Shown piece after piece: positions 7,801 to 17,778 of a DNA stretch of 64,000 nt. The DNA comes from Pseudomonas ceruminis (lineage in GTDB: Bacteria; Pseudomonadota; Gammaproteobacteria; Pseudomonadales; Pseudomonadaceae). The translations under genes and the position numbers were made by a program. The notes beneath the pieces are model-generated. The model was given only the letters and a program-made list of their open reading frames with translations, had not been told where the DNA came from and searched no databases. Location: the NCBI RefSeq assembly GCF_021602025.1, contig NZ_BQHW01000004.1, forward strand, positions 62,001 to 126,000, read 5' to 3'. Within the stretch, counting starts at the first letter, position 1. Every line of letters starts with the position of its first letter.

Positions 7801-8886
7801 TTAGTGTTGGCGGCGCCAGGCGCGAACGGTGGTGTACAGCAGCAGCATGCCGAGCACTGGCAGGACGTAGAACAGCATCAGCCGCTCCAGGCGGCCGGCC
7901 AATGGCATGCCCGTGGTGAAGGCCACCACATGCAGGCCATAGGCCAGGTAAAGGCAGAGGAATATCAGGCCTTCGGCGCGGGTGATGCGGTAGCCGGAGT
8001 AGAACACCGGCAGGCTCAGGGCGGCTACACCTAGCATTACCGGCAGGTCGAAGCCCAGGGCATTGGGAGAGATGCTCAAGGGTTCGGGGGTGACCATCGC
8101 CGTCAGCCCCAGCACCGCCAGCAGATTGAACAGGTTGCTGCCGATCACCGTGCCCACGGCAATCTCCCGTTCGCCGCGAATGGCGGCGATCAGCGCTGCG
8201 GCCAGTTCGGGTAGGGAAGTGCACACGGCAACGACGGTCAGGCCGATGATGCGCTCTGACAAGCCAAGGTCGGTGGCCACTTCGACTGCCGCTTCCAGCA
8301 GCAAATGGCCGGCCAGGCTCAGCAGGCCAAGGCCGAACAGTACCTGCAGCAGCGTGCCGGACCAGAAGCGCCCAGGGCTGCTGGCGAGCGGGCGCGGAGC
8401 AGGGTAGGTGCGTGCATAGTGGCGTGACTGGTGCCAGAGCATGGCCAGGTAGGCCGCCAGGCCCAGCAGTAACAGCAGGCCTTCCATTCGGCCCAGTTGG
8501 CCGTTGGCTGCAAGTGCATACACCAAGGCACTGGCGATGATCATCAACGGGATGTCCAGGCGCACCAGCTGACGTGAAACCCGCAAGGGGATGATCAGCG
8601 CAGCCAGGCCAAGGATCACCAGCACATTGAAGATGTTGCTGCCCACCACGCTGCCCACCGCCACGTCGGGTGCCCCTTGGTAAGCGGCTTGCAGGCTCAC
8701 GGTCAGTTGTGGCGCGGTACTGCCGAAAGCCACCAGGCTCAGGCCGATGATCAGTGGCCGAACGTGCAGGCGCAGGGCCAGGCGCAGGGCGGCGCGTACC
8801 AGCAGTTCGGCGCCGGCGATCATGAGCAGCAGCGCTACGCCCAATTGCAGCAGGCTGAACGTGGGGAGTGTGGCCAGGTCGAAAAT
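7801..8886 (-). CDS. Calcium/sodium antiporter family protein (CaCA, YrbG-like), ATT start likely
   Basis: About 361-residue membrane exchanger of the Ca2+/cation antiporter superfamily. The duplicated alpha repeats are plain: GSTAPQLTVSLQAA with GSVVGSNIFNVLVILGL in the first half, and CTSLPELAAALIAA with GTVIGSNLFNLLAVLGL in the second. The first repeat has GSTAPQ where GSSLPE is usual, so an ion-binding Glu is replaced by Gln. No ATG, GTG or TTG precedes codon 15 in this frame; an upstream TGA closes it. The best start is ATT at 8886-8884, seven bases after AGGAG; the next option is TTG at 8844, with no ribosome site. It follows rlpA by 29 bases and precedes the CMD gene by 10. Confidence 0.8.
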   Translation of the reverse strand: MFDLATLPTFSLLQLGVALLLMIAGAELLVRAALRLALRLHVRPLIIGLSLVAFGSTAPQLTVSLQAAYQGAPDVAVGSVVGSNIFNVLVILGLAALIIPLRVSRQLVRLDIPLMIIASALVYALAANGQLGRMEGLLLLLGLAAYLAMLWHQSRHYARTYPAPRPLASSPGRFWSGTLLQVLFGLGLLSLAGHLLLEAAVEVATDLGLSERIIGLTVVAVCTSLPELAAALIAAIRGEREIAVGTVIGSNLFNLLAVLGLTAMVTPEPLSISPNALGFDLPVMLGVAALSLPVFYSGYRITRAEGLIFLCLYLAYGLHVVAFTTGMPLAGRLERLMLFYVLPVLGMLLLYTTVRAWRRQH

Positions 8887-8915
8887 GGTCGGGCTCCTGT
8901 CAGGGGGCAGTCAGG

Positions 8916-9290
8916 TCAATCGCTAAGACCTTGTACCCGGACGCGCGCCGTTCCGCTACGGAGCATGCCGATTTTTTCTGCGGCGGCCCGTGACAGGTCG
9001 ATCAGGCGGCCGCGTGTGTGTGGCCCGCGGTCGTTGATGCGGACCACCACGCTACGCTGGTTGGCAAGGTTGGTGACCAGTACACGGCTGCCGAACGGCA
9101 GGCTTCGGTGGGCGGCGGTGAGGCCGTGCTGGTTGAAGGCTTCGCCGCTGGCGGTGCGGTTGCCATGGTGGCGGGAGCCGTAATAGGAGGCGGTGCCGGT
9201 CTTGTCGTATCCGCGGGGGTCGATGTCGTGGCTGGCGCAGCCGGCCAACAGTGAGAAGAGGGCAAAGGTGGCGAGGGGGCGTTTTAGCAA
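8916..9290 (-). CDS. RlpA-like lipoprotein (septal-ring lytic transglycosylase family)
   Basis: 124-residue outer-membrane lipoprotein with a double-psi beta-barrel, related to RlpA, which cleaves peptide-free glycan strands. The lipobox LLAG|C puts the lipidated Cys at residue 18. The barrel includes [19 protein letters not shown], then [16 protein letters not shown] and [15 protein letters not shown]; His in AAHRSLPFG and Asp in NDRGP match the catalytic residues known for P. aeruginosa RlpA. It lacks the SPOR domain of full-length RlpA, so it is a short paralog. I chose the TTG start at 9290 because GGAG precedes it by 7 bases and it gives a proper lipoprotein signal; the longer in-frame version would begin inside a REP palindrome. 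Confidence 0.85.
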   Translation of the reverse strand: MLKRPLATFALFSLLAGCASHDIDPRGYDKTGTASYYGSRHHGNRTASGEAFNQHGLTAAHRSLPFGSRVLVTNLANQRSVVVRINDRGPHTRGRLIDLSRAAAEKIGMLRSGTARVRVQGLSD

Positions 9291-9312
9291 GTCGATGCTC
9301 CGGTGCTGCCAG

Positions 9313-9399
9313 TGGGGCCGCTGTGCGGCCCGTCGCGGATCATCCCCAGCCTGTGGAAGGGGGTGATCCGCGAACGAGGGCAAAGCCTCGCAGGGCTAC
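9313..9399. repeat. REP-like palindromic element between gatB and rlpA
   Basis: GGGCCGC / GCGGCCC forms a small hairpin at about 9315-9331, followed by a perfect 10-bp stem TCGCGGATCA (9333-9342) / TGATCCGCGA (9364-9373) and the GCGAACGAGGGC string also found in the 51 kb element. This is the P. putida REP type (class from memory). Confidence 0.6.
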
Positions 9400-9420
9400 A
9401 AGGGTGAAACAATCACCCTT
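9400..9420 (-). terminator. Hairpin overlapping the gatB stop
   Basis: Perfect stem AAGGGTGA / TCACCCTT with a 5-base TTGTT loop (minus strand). The stem includes the last gatB sense codon and its TGA. Few U residues follow. It may slow ribosomes or end the gatCAB message. Confidence 0.4.
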
Positions 9421-10858
9421 CGAGCTTGGCCTTGAGCAATTGGTTCACTTGCCCCGGGTTGGCCTTGCCTTTCGATGCCTTCATCGCCTGGCCGACGAAG
9501 AAGCCGAACATCTTGCCGCGCTTGGCCTCGTCGGCGGCGCGGTACTGTTCGACCTGTTCGGCGTTGGCGGCCAGTACCTCGTCCAGCATCTTGTCGATCG
9601 CGCCGGTGTCGGTGACCTGCTTGAGGCCTTTGCTTTCGATGATGCTGTCGGCATCGCCTTCACCGGCGGCCATTGCCTCGAACACAGTCTTGGCGATCTT
9701 GCCGCTGATGGTGTTGTCGCGGATACGCAGCAACATGCCACCGAGTTGCTCGGCGCTGACCGGCGCCTGGTCGATCTCGATACCCAGCTTGTTCAGCAGG
9801 CTGCCCAGCTCGACCATGACCCAGTTGGCGGCCAGCTTGGCGTCGCCGCCGATCTTGACCACCTGTTCGAAGTAGTCCGCCTGCTCGCGGCTGGACGCCA
9901 GCACGTTGGCGTCGTAAGCCGACAGGCCGTATTGGCTCTGGAAGCGCTCGACTTTCTGCGGCGGCAGCTCCGGCAGGCCGGCGCGGACGGTTTCGAGGAA
10001 GCTGTCCTCGATGACCACCGGCAGCAGGTCCGGGTCGGGGAAGTAACGGTAGTCGTTGGCCTCCTCCTTGCTGCGCATGGAGCGGGTCTCGTCCTTGTTC
10101 GGATCGTACAGGCGGGTTTCCTGGATGACCTTGCCACCGTCCTCGATCAGGTCGATCTGGCGCTGGATTTCGCTGTTGATCGCACGCTCGATGAAGCGGA
10201 ACGAGTTGACGTTCTTGATTTCGCAGCGGGTGCCGAACTCGGTCTGGCCTTTTGGCCGGATCGATACGTTGCAGTCGCAGCGCAGCGAGCCTTCGGCCAT
10301 GTTCCCGTCGCAGATGCCCAGGTAGCGCACCAGTGCGTGGATCGCCTTGACGTAGGCGACCGCTTCCTTGGCGCTGCGCATGTCAGGCTCGGAGACGATT
10401 TCCAGCAGCGGCGTGCCGGCACGGTTCAGGTCGATACCGGTGGAACCGCTGAAGTCTTCGTGCAGGCTCTTGCCGGCGTCTTCCTCAAGGTGCGCACGGG
10501 TTACGCCGATGCGCTTGATGGTGCCGTCCTCCAGGGCGATGTCCAAGTGGCCCTTGCCGACGATCGGCAGGTCCATCTGGCTGATCTGGTAGCCCTTGGG
10601 CAGGTCGGGGTAGAAGTAGTTCTTGCGTGCGAACACGTTGCGCTTGCCGATTTCGGCATCGATCGCCAGGCCGAACATGCAGGCCATGCGCACGGCTTCC
10701 TGGTTCAGCACCGGCAATACGCCGGGCATGCCCAGGTCAACCAGGCTGGCCTGGGTGTTCGGCTCGGAGCCGAAGGTGGTGGCGCTGCCGGAGAAGATCT
10801 TCGACTGGGTGGCCAGCTGGGTATGAATCTCCAGCCCGATCACAACTTCCCATTGCAT
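9413..10858 (-). CDS. gatB: Asp-tRNA(Asn)/Glu-tRNA(Gln) amidotransferase subunit B
   Basis: 481-residue subunit of GatCAB that binds the misacylated tRNA and activates its side chain with ATP so that ammonia from GatA converts Asp-tRNA(Asn) to Asn-tRNA(Asn), or Glu-tRNA(Gln) to Gln-tRNA(Gln). The N-terminal cradle opens [13 protein letters not shown] and has the signature [19 protein letters not shown]. The helical and YqeY-like tail (about 330-481) ends [16 protein letters not shown]. Length is normal. It starts 11 bases after gatA in the order gatC-gatA-gatB. Confidence 0.97.
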   Translation of the reverse strand: MQWEVVIGLEIHTQLATQSKIFSGSATTFGSEPNTQASLVDLGMPGVLPVLNQEAVRMACMFGLAIDAEIGKRNVFARKNYFYPDLPKGYQISQMDLPIVGKGHLDIALEDGTIKRIGVTRAHLEEDAGKSLHEDFSGSTGIDLNRAGTPLLEIVSEPDMRSAKEAVAYVKAIHALVRYLGICDGNMAEGSLRCDCNVSIRPKGQTEFGTRCEIKNVNSFRFIERAINSEIQRQIDLIEDGGKVIQETRLYDPNKDETRSMRSKEEANDYRYFPDPDLLPVVIEDSFLETVRAGLPELPPQKVERFQSQYGLSAYDANVLASSREQADYFEQVVKIGGDAKLAANWVMVELGSLLNKLGIEIDQAPVSAEQLGGMLLRIRDNTISGKIAKTVFEAMAAGEGDADSIIESKGLKQVTDTGAIDKMLDEVLAANAEQVEQYRAADEAKRGKMFGFFVGQAMKASKGKANPGQVNQLLKAKLEG

Positions 10859-10869
10859 GTGTGAATTCC

Positions 10870-12321
10870 TCAGAAGCCGTTGGGGGCGCGGGTGTGCCAG
10901 TCGGTGACTTGCTGGTAGCGGTGCGCGACGTTGAGCAGGCGGCCTTCCTGGAAGTACGGGGCCAGCAGCTGTACGCCGACCGGCAGGCCATCGACGAAAC
11001 CGGCTGGCATCGACAGGCCCGGCAGGCCCGCCAGGTTGGCGGTGATGGTGTAGACGTCTTCAAGGTAGGCGGCGACCGGGTCGCTGTTCTTGGCGCCGAG
11101 CTTCCAGGCCGGGTTTGGCGTGGTCGGGCCGAGGATCAGGTCGACGCCTTCGAAGGCGGCCATGAAGTCGTTCTTGATCAGGCGGCGGATCTGCTGCGCC
11201 TTGACGTAGTAGGCATCGTAGTAACCCGCCGACAGGGCATAGGTGCCGACCATGATGCGCCGTTGTACTTCGGCACCAAAGCCTTCGCCACGGGAGCGCT
11301 TGTACAGGTCGGTCAGGTCCTTGGGCTCTTCACAGCGGTAGCCGAAGCGCACACCGTCGAAACGCGAGAGGTTGGAGGACGCCTCGGCAGGCGCGATCAC
11401 GTAGTACGCCGGGATGGCATGCTGCATGTTCGGCAGGCTGATTTCCTTGATCACCGCGCCGAGCTTTTCCAGTTCCTTGACGCTGGCCTGTACCCGTTCG
11501 GCGATGCGCGGGTCGAGGCCGGCACCGAAGTATTCCTTCGGCAGGCCGATGCGCAGGCCTTGCAGCGAGGCGTTGAGGTTGGCGCTGTAGTCCGGTACCG
11601 GCTCGTCGATGCTGGTGGAGTCCTTGGCATCGAAACCGGCCATGCCTTGCAGCAGCAGGGCGCAGTCCTCGGCGGTGCGGGCCAGCGGGCCGCCCTGATC
11701 GAGGCTCGAGGCGTAGGCGATCATGCCCCAGCGCGAAACACGACCGTACGTCGGCTTGAGGCCGGTGAGGTTGGTGAGTGCTGCCGGCTGACGGATCGAA
11801 CCGCCGGTGTCGGTGCCAGTGGTGACCGGCAGCAGGCGCGCCGCCACGGCCGCCGCCGAACCGCCGGACGAGCCACCTGGCACGTGCTCGAGGTTCCACG
11901 GGTTCTTCACCGCGCCATAGTGGCTGGACTCGTTGGCCGAGCCCATGGCGAATTCGTCCATGTTGGTCTTGCCCAGGGTGACCATGCCGGCTTGGGCCAG
12001 CTTGGCGACCACAGTCGCGTCATACGGCGCCTTGAAGTTGTCGAGCATCTTCGAGCCGCAGCTGGTACGCACGCCGTTGGTGCAGAACAGGTCTTTGTGG
12101 GCGATCGGCGCACCCAGCAGCACGCCCACCTCGCCAGCGGCGCGGCGGGCGTCGGCGGCACGGGCCTGGCCCAGGGCCAGCTCCTCGGTGACGCTGATGA
12201 AGCTGTTCAGTTGTGGGTCGAGCTGCTTGATACGCGCCAGCAGGGCGCCGGTCAGCTCTTCGGAGGAAAACGACTTGTCGGCGAGTCCGCGGGCGATCTC
12301 GGCCAGGGTCAATTGATGCAT
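10870..12321 (-). CDS. gatA: Asp-tRNA(Asn)/Glu-tRNA(Gln) amidotransferase subunit A
   Basis: 483-residue glutaminase subunit of GatCAB and member of the amidase-signature family. It hydrolyses glutamine and channels ammonia to GatB. The Ser-cisSer-Lys triad is visible: Lys76 in [10 protein letters not shown], the cis-Ser at about 151-152 in [14 protein letters not shown] and nucleophile Ser175 in [11 protein letters not shown]. Length and the C-terminal [12 protein letters not shown] region are standard. The gene lies 15 bases after gatC and 11 before gatB in one operon. Confidence 0.97.
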   Translation of the reverse strand: MHQLTLAEIARGLADKSFSSEELTGALLARIKQLDPQLNSFISVTEELALGQARAADARRAAGEVGVLLGAPIAHKDLFCTNGVRTSCGSKMLDNFKAPYDATVVAKLAQAGMVTLGKTNMDEFAMGSANESSHYGAVKNPWNLEHVPGGSSGGSAAAVAARLLPVTTGTDTGGSIRQPAALTNLTGLKPTYGRVSRWGMIAYASSLDQGGPLARTAEDCALLLQGMAGFDAKDSTSIDEPVPDYSANLNASLQGLRIGLPKEYFGAGLDPRIAERVQASVKELEKLGAVIKEISLPNMQHAIPAYYVIAPAEASSNLSRFDGVRFGYRCEEPKDLTDLYKRSRGEGFGAEVQRRIMVGTYALSAGYYDAYYVKAQQIRRLIKNDFMAAFEGVDLILGPTTPNPAWKLGAKNSDPVAAYLEDVYTITANLAGLPGLSMPAGFVDGLPVGVQLLAPYFQEGRLLNVAHRYQQVTDWHTRAPNGF

Positions 12322-12336
12322 GGCAGGCTCTATCCC

Positions 12337-12624
12337 TTACTCGATGACTTTGGGAACCAGGTACAGACCGCTTTCGGTCGACGGCGCGATGGCTTGGTAG
12401 GCATCGCGCTGGTTGCTTTCGGTGACCTGGTCGGGGCGCAGGCGCTGGCTGGCCTCCAGGGGGTGGGCCAGGGGCTCGATGCCAGTGGTGTCGACCGCTT
12501 GCATCTGGTCGACCAGCCCGAGAATGCTGTTCAGTGCATCGGTAATGCGTGGCAGTTCGCCTTCATTCAGGCCCAGGCGGGCCAGATGGGCGATCTTTTC
12601 CACGTCGCAGCGTTCAAGCGCCAT
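12337..12624 (-). CDS. gatC: Asp-tRNA(Asn)/Glu-tRNA(Gln) amidotransferase subunit C
   Basis: 95-residue wrapping subunit that stabilises the GatA-GatB contact. It starts [20 protein letters not shown] and has the conserved [17 protein letters not shown] segment. I chose the ATG at 12624 because GGAG lies just upstream and homologs are about 95 residues; a longer in-frame version adds 38 residues unlike the family. It is the promoter-proximal gene of gatCAB and is divergent from mreB. Confidence 0.95.
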   Translation of the reverse strand: MALERCDVEKIAHLARLGLNEGELPRITDALNSILGLVDQMQAVDTTGIEPLAHPLEASQRLRPDQVTESNQRDAYQAIAPSTESGLYLVPKVIE

Positions 12625-12669
12625 GGGAATCTCCAGGGGAAACAAAGAACGGAATAGGGTCCGTGATGA

Positions 12670-13866
<1,197 letters not shown>

Positions 13867-13893
13867 TAATCGCAGCGATCGAGCGCCCGGTTT

Positions 13894-13920
13894 ACAGGTA
13901 GCACGCGCAGTGCTACCTGT
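13894..13920 (+). promoter_or_regulatory. Perfect 11-bp hairpin between mreB and mreC
   Basis: ACAGGTAGCAC (13894-13904) pairs perfectly with GTGCTACCTGT (13910-13920) around a GCGCA loop, 28 bases past the mreB stop. No U tract follows. It could protect the mreB 3' end after processing or attenuate read-through into mreC. Confidence 0.6.
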
Positions 13921-14028
13921 ATGTGCTGGGCTGGCGTCCGTTCGGGCGTCGTTTCCGTCAACCCGCAACCAGGCTGGTGCGTTGTCCCATGTCCAATGAC
14001 CTCCTGAGTCGTCCACGAGGAACGGCCC

Positions 14029-15045
14029 ATTAAACCGCTTTTCTCCAAGGGCCCTTCGCTGGGCGTTCGCCTGCTCGTCTTGGTGGTGCTGTCGGTCGCG
14101 CTGATGGTGGTCGACGCGCGCTTCGACGTGCTCAAGCCCGTGCGCAGCCAGATGGGCCTGGTGCTGATGGAGTCGTACTGGATCACCGACCTGCCGCAGC
14201 GCATGTGGCAAGGCGTGGCGGGCCAGTTCGGCAGCCGTACCGAACTGATCGCGGAAAACGAGAAGCTCAAGACCGAGGCCCTGCTGCTGCAGGGGCGCCT
14301 GCAGAAGCTGGCGGCCCTGACCGAGCAGAACGTGCGTCTGCGTGAGCTGCTCAACTCGTCGGCCCTGGTCAACGAGAAGGTCGAGGTGGCCGAGCTCATC
14401 GGTGTCGACCCCAACCCGTTCACCCACCGCATCCTGATCAACAAAGGCGAGCGCGACGGCGTGTTCCTGGGCCAGCCGGTGCTCGATGCCCGTGGCTTGA
14501 TGGGCCAGGTGGTCGAACTGATGCCCTATACCTCACGGGTACTGCTGCTCACCGACACCACCCATAGCATCCCGGTGCAAGTCAACCGCAACGGCCTGCG
14601 CGCCATCGCCAGCGGCACCGGTAACCCGGAGCGTCTGGAGCTGCGCCATGTGGCGGACACCGCCGACATCAAGGAGGGTGACCTGCTGGTCAGTTCAGGC
14701 ATGGGCCAGCGCTTCCCGGCAGGCTATCCGGTGGCCACGGTCAACGAGGTGATCCACGATTCCGGCCAGCCATTCGCCATTGTGCGCGCCATCCCCACCG
14801 CGGCGCTTAACCGCAGCCGCTACATGCTGCTGGTGTTCAGCGACCGGCGCACGCCGGAGCAGCGTGCAACCGAGGCGGCGATTGCCCAGGAAGAGGCCGA
14901 TCGCAAAGGCGCCGAAGGCAGCGGCCAGCCTGCCGCCAGTGGCGCGCACGAGTCACCGGCCAGTGCGCCGGCCGCCGCCCCTGCAGCCCCTGCCAGCCCC
15001 GCCGCCGCCGCGCCAGCGGCGCCCGCTCAACCCCGGAGGCAATGA
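14029..15045 (+). CDS. mreC: Rod shape-determining protein MreC, ATT start likely
   Basis: 338-residue bitopic elongasome scaffold linking MreB to periplasmic PBP2/RodA. One membrane helix lies at about residues 13-30 (VRLLVLVVLSVALMVVD), followed by a coiled coil (ELIAENEKLKTEALLLQGRLQK...) and the beta-barrel domain. The last 60 residues are a low-complexity Ala/Pro/Glu tail. A TGA closes the frame 8 codons upstream and no ATG, GTG or TTG occurs before codon 18. ATT at 14029, seven bases after GAGGA, yields IKPLFSKGPSLGVR before the helix, the expected cytoplasmic start. TTG at 14080 would cut the helix and has no ribosome site. The stop overlaps mreD. Confidence 0.9.
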   Translation: MKPLFSKGPSLGVRLLVLVVLSVALMVVDARFDVLKPVRSQMGLVLMESYWITDLPQRMWQGVAGQFGSRTELIAENEKLKTEALLLQGRLQKLAALTEQNVRLRELLNSSALVNEKVEVAELIGVDPNPFTHRILINKGERDGVFLGQPVLDARGLMGQVVELMPYTSRVLLLTDTTHSIPVQVNRNGLRAIASGTGNPERLELRHVADTADIKEGDLLVSSGMGQRFPAGYPVATVNEVIHDSGQPFAIVRAIPTAALNRSRYMLLVFSDRRTPEQRATEAAIAQEEADRKGAEGSGQPAASGAHESPASAPAAAPAAPASPAAAAPAAPAQPRRQ

Positions 15046-15533
15046 TGGCCAAATCGCGCCGCAACCACGGCTGGGTCATCTGGCTGACGTTCGCTATCGG
15101 CCTGCTGCTCAGCGTCTCGCCGATGCCTCAGTTCCTGGAAATGTTCCGGCCCATGTGGCTGGCGCTGCTGGTGTCGTTCTGGACCCTCATGGTGCCGAAC
15201 AAGGTCGGCATGACCACCGCGTTCATGCTGGGGCTGGCCGAGGACGTGCTGTATGGCACCCTGCTTGGGCAGAACGCCCTGATCCTCACCCTGATCACCT
15301 TCCTGGTACTGTCCCTGCAGCAGCGCCTGCGCATGTTCCCGATGTGGCAGCAGAGCCTGGTGATCCTGGTGATCTTTGGTATCGCTCAATTGATCCAGCT
15401 GTGGCTCAGCGCGCTTACCGGCAATCGCTTGCCCACCCTGGCCCTGGTGTGGTCGGCGGTGATCAGCGCCTTGCTCTGGCCATGGATCAGCTATGCCCTG
15501 CGCGATTTGCGCCGGCGCTTGCATATCAACTGA
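15042..15533 (+). CDS. mreD: Rod shape-determining membrane protein MreD
   Basis: 163-residue inner-membrane protein with about five or six helices, third partner of MreBC in lateral wall growth. The early SPMPQFLEMFRPMWLALLVSFW and the mid-protein GLAEDVLYGTLLGQNAL motifs are typical. The start ATG overlaps the mreC stop by 4 bases; a second ATG follows directly. The C-terminus is basic (LRDLRRRLHIN). Confidence 0.95.
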   Translation: MMAKSRRNHGWVIWLTFAIGLLLSVSPMPQFLEMFRPMWLALLVSFWTLMVPNKVGMTTAFMLGLAEDVLYGTLLGQNALILTLITFLVLSLQQRLRMFPMWQQSLVILVIFGIAQLIQLWLSALTGNRLPTLALVWSAVISALLWPWISYALRDLRRRLHIN

Positions 15534-15566
15534 CGGCGCTGCCGCCACTGACAGGGAGATGTCTGC

Positions 15567-16178
15567 ATGAAACCACTTTACCTGGCCTCCGGCTCACCCC
15601 GTCGTCGCGAACTGCTGACCCAGATCGGCGTGCCGTTCAGCATCACCAGTGCCCCCATCGATGAAACCCCCTTGCCCGATGAAAGCGCCGTGGCCTATGT
15701 CGAACGCCTGGCGCGGGCGAAAGCCGAAGCCGGCCTTGCCAGTGTTGGCGGGCCGGCAGTGGTGCTGGGGGCAGACACTGCGGTGGTGCTCGATGGTCGT
15801 ATTCTCGGCAAACCGGAAAACCGCGAACATGCCCTGGCCATGCTGGGCGACCTGGCCGGTCGCGAGCATCAGGTGCTGACGGCAGTAGCGCTGAGCGATG
15901 GGCAGTGCTGCCTGAGTGTCTGCGTGACCAGCAAGGTGCGTTTTCGCCCTATCAGCGTCGAAGAGGCCCAGCGCTACTGGGCCAGTGGCGAACCGGCGGA
16001 CAAAGCCGGCGGCTACGCTATTCAAGGCCTGGGCGCGGTGTTCGTCACCGGCCTCCAAGGCAGCTACTCGGCAGTGGTCGGCCTGCCCCTGAGCGAAACG
16101 GCCGAACTGCTCGCTCAATTCGGTATTGCCTGGTGGCAGGTACCGGCGCTTTTGCCTGAGGTAACAAACCAGCAGTAG
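15567..16178 (+). CDS. maf: Maf-family nucleoside triphosphate pyrophosphatase
   Basis: 203-residue house-cleaning pyrophosphatase of the Maf/YhdE type, expected to hydrolyse dTTP/UTP and modified analogues. It shows [12 protein letters not shown] at the N-terminus, [19 protein letters not shown] with the catalytic Asp region, and the C-terminal [16 protein letters not shown]. This position between mreD and rng is where E. coli has yhdE. GGGAG lies 9 bases before the ATG. The extra C-terminal tail ([15 protein letters not shown]) is variable in homologs. Confidence 0.93.
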   Translation: MKPLYLASGSPRRRELLTQIGVPFSITSAPIDETPLPDESAVAYVERLARAKAEAGLASVGGPAVVLGADTAVVLDGRILGKPENREHALAMLGDLAGREHQVLTAVALSDGQCCLSVCVTSKVRFRPISVEEAQRYWASGEPADKAGGYAIQGLGAVFVTGLQGSYSAVVGLPLSETAELLAQFGIAWWQVPALLPEVTNQQ

Positions 16179-16232
16179 CCAGCCCGGCACCCGCGATCCA
16201 TCATTACCGAAGACCTTTGACGAGAGCCTGCC

Positions 16233-17690
16233 ATGAGTGAAGAGATCCTGATCAACATCACCCCGATGGAGTCACGTGTGGCGGTGGTGGAAAACGGGGT
16301 GCTGCAGGAAGTGCACGTCGAGCGCACCCTGCGCCGTGGCATTGTCGGCAATATCTACAAAGGCAAGGTAGTCCGCGTGCTGCCGGGCATGCAGGCGGCG
16401 TTTGTCGACATCGGCCTTGAGCGCGCCGCGTTCATTCATGCTTCGGAAATATCCCAGCGAGAAGGCTCGGCGGTAGAAACCATCACCGCACTGGTGCATG
16501 AAGGCCAGGCCTTGGTGGTGCAGGTGACCAAGGACCCGATCGGTACCAAGGGCGCCCGCCTGACCACGCAGCTGTCGATCCCGTCGCGCTACCTGGTGTA
16601 CATGCCGCGCAGCAGCCATGTCGGTATTTCCCTGAAAATCGAAGACGAAGCCGAGCGTGAACGCCTCAAACAGGTGGTCAGCAACTGCATGGACAGCGAG
16701 GACATCAAGGACGCCGGTGGTTTCATCCTGCGTACCGCCGCCGAGGGCGCGCGCGCCGAAGAGATCCTGCAGGACATCCGCTACCTGCGCCGTCTGTGGG
16801 AGCAGATCGGCAGCCAGATCAAAACCTGCGGCGCTCCTACGGTCATTTACGAAGACCTCGGCCTGGCGCTGCGTACGTTGCGGGACCTGGTCAACCCGAA
16901 GATTGAGAAAATCCGCATCGATTCGCGGGAAACGTTCCAGAAAACCACGCAGTTCGTTGCCGAATTGATGCCGGAGATCGCCGACCGGCTGGAACATTAC
17001 CCCGGCGAGCGACCGATCTTCGACCTGTATGGCGTCGAGGATGAAATCCAGCGTGCACTGGAGCGCAAGGTACCGCTCAAGTCTGGAGGCTACCTGGTGG
17101 TCGACCCCGCCGAGGCGATGACCACCATCGACGTCAACACCGGTGCATTCGTTGGCCACCGCAACCTCGAAGAGACCATCTTCAAGACCAACCTCGAAGC
17201 GGCCACGGCCATTGCCCGGCAACTGCGCCTGCGCAACATCGGCGGGATCATCATCATCGACTTCATCGACATGGAAGACGAAGAGCACCAGCGTCAGGTG
17301 CTGCGTACCCTGGAAAAGCAGCTCGAGCGAGATCATGCCAAGACCAACATCATCGGCATCACCGAGCTGGGGCTGGTGCAGATGACTCGCAAGCGCACCC
17401 GCGAAAGCCTCGAGCAGGTGCTGTGCGAGCCCTGCGTGGCTTGTCAGGGCCGCGGCAAGCTGAAAACCCCAGAAACAATCTGCTACGAAATCTTCCGCGA
17501 GATCCTCCGTGAAGCCCGTGCCTATCAGGCCGAAGGCTATCGGGTGCTGGCCAACCAGAAGGTGGTCGACCGTCTGCTCGACGAAGAGTCAGGTAATGTG
17601 GCCGAGCTGGAAGCCTTCATCGGCCGAACCATTCGCTTCCAGGTCGAGTCGATGTATTCGCAGGAACAATACGATGTGGTGCTGCTCTGA
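16233..17690 (+). CDS. rng: Ribonuclease G
   Basis: 485-residue endoribonuclease of the RNase E/G family that matures the 16S rRNA 5' end and turns over some mRNAs. An S1 domain fills about residues 35-125 (GIVGNIYKGKVVRVLPGMQAAFVDIG). The DNase-like catalytic part has Asp300 in TIDVNTGAF and Asp343 in IIIDFIDMEDEEH, equivalent to Asp303 and Asp346 of RNase E. The zinc-link cysteines are in CEPCVACQGRG. Its length, without the long scaffold arm, makes it RNase G, not RNase E. It follows maf by 54 bases. Confidence 0.97.
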   Translation: MSEEILINITPMESRVAVVENGVLQEVHVERTLRRGIVGNIYKGKVVRVLPGMQAAFVDIGLERAAFIHASEISQREGSAVETITALVHEGQALVVQVTKDPIGTKGARLTTQLSIPSRYLVYMPRSSHVGISLKIEDEAERERLKQVVSNCMDSEDIKDAGGFILRTAAEGARAEEILQDIRYLRRLWEQIGSQIKTCGAPTVIYEDLGLALRTLRDLVNPKIEKIRIDSRETFQKTTQFVAELMPEIADRLEHYPGERPIFDLYGVEDEIQRALERKVPLKSGGYLVVDPAEAMTTIDVNTGAFVGHRNLEETIFKTNLEAATAIARQLRLRNIGGIIIIDFIDMEDEEHQRQVLRTLEKQLERDHAKTNIIGITELGLVQMTRKRTRESLEQVLCEPCVACQGRGKLKTPETICYEIFREILREARAYQAEGYRVLANQKVVDRLLDEESGNVAELEAFIGRTIRFQVESMYSQEQYDVVLL

Positions 17691-17712
17691 GGCTTCTTGA
17701 CGCGCGCCATTT

Positions 17713-17749
17713 GATGGCTGGGCTGGCAAAAACGGCCCAGGCAGCCATC
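17713..17749 (+). terminator. Hairpin between rng and yhdP
   Basis: GATGGCT (17713-17719) pairs with AGCCATC (17743-17749), and inside it GGGC pairs with GCCC, around an A-rich loop. There is no U tract. It lies 23 bases past rng and 30 before yhdP, and probably partially separates the two messages. Confidence 0.4.
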
Positions 17750-17778
17750 ATGGATAAACGAACCGGAGGGCCGTGGCC

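Noticed and set aside
10627-12657. Long plus-strand open frame opposite gatA
   Set aside because: Antisense shadow of gatA; no ribosome site and no recognisable protein features.
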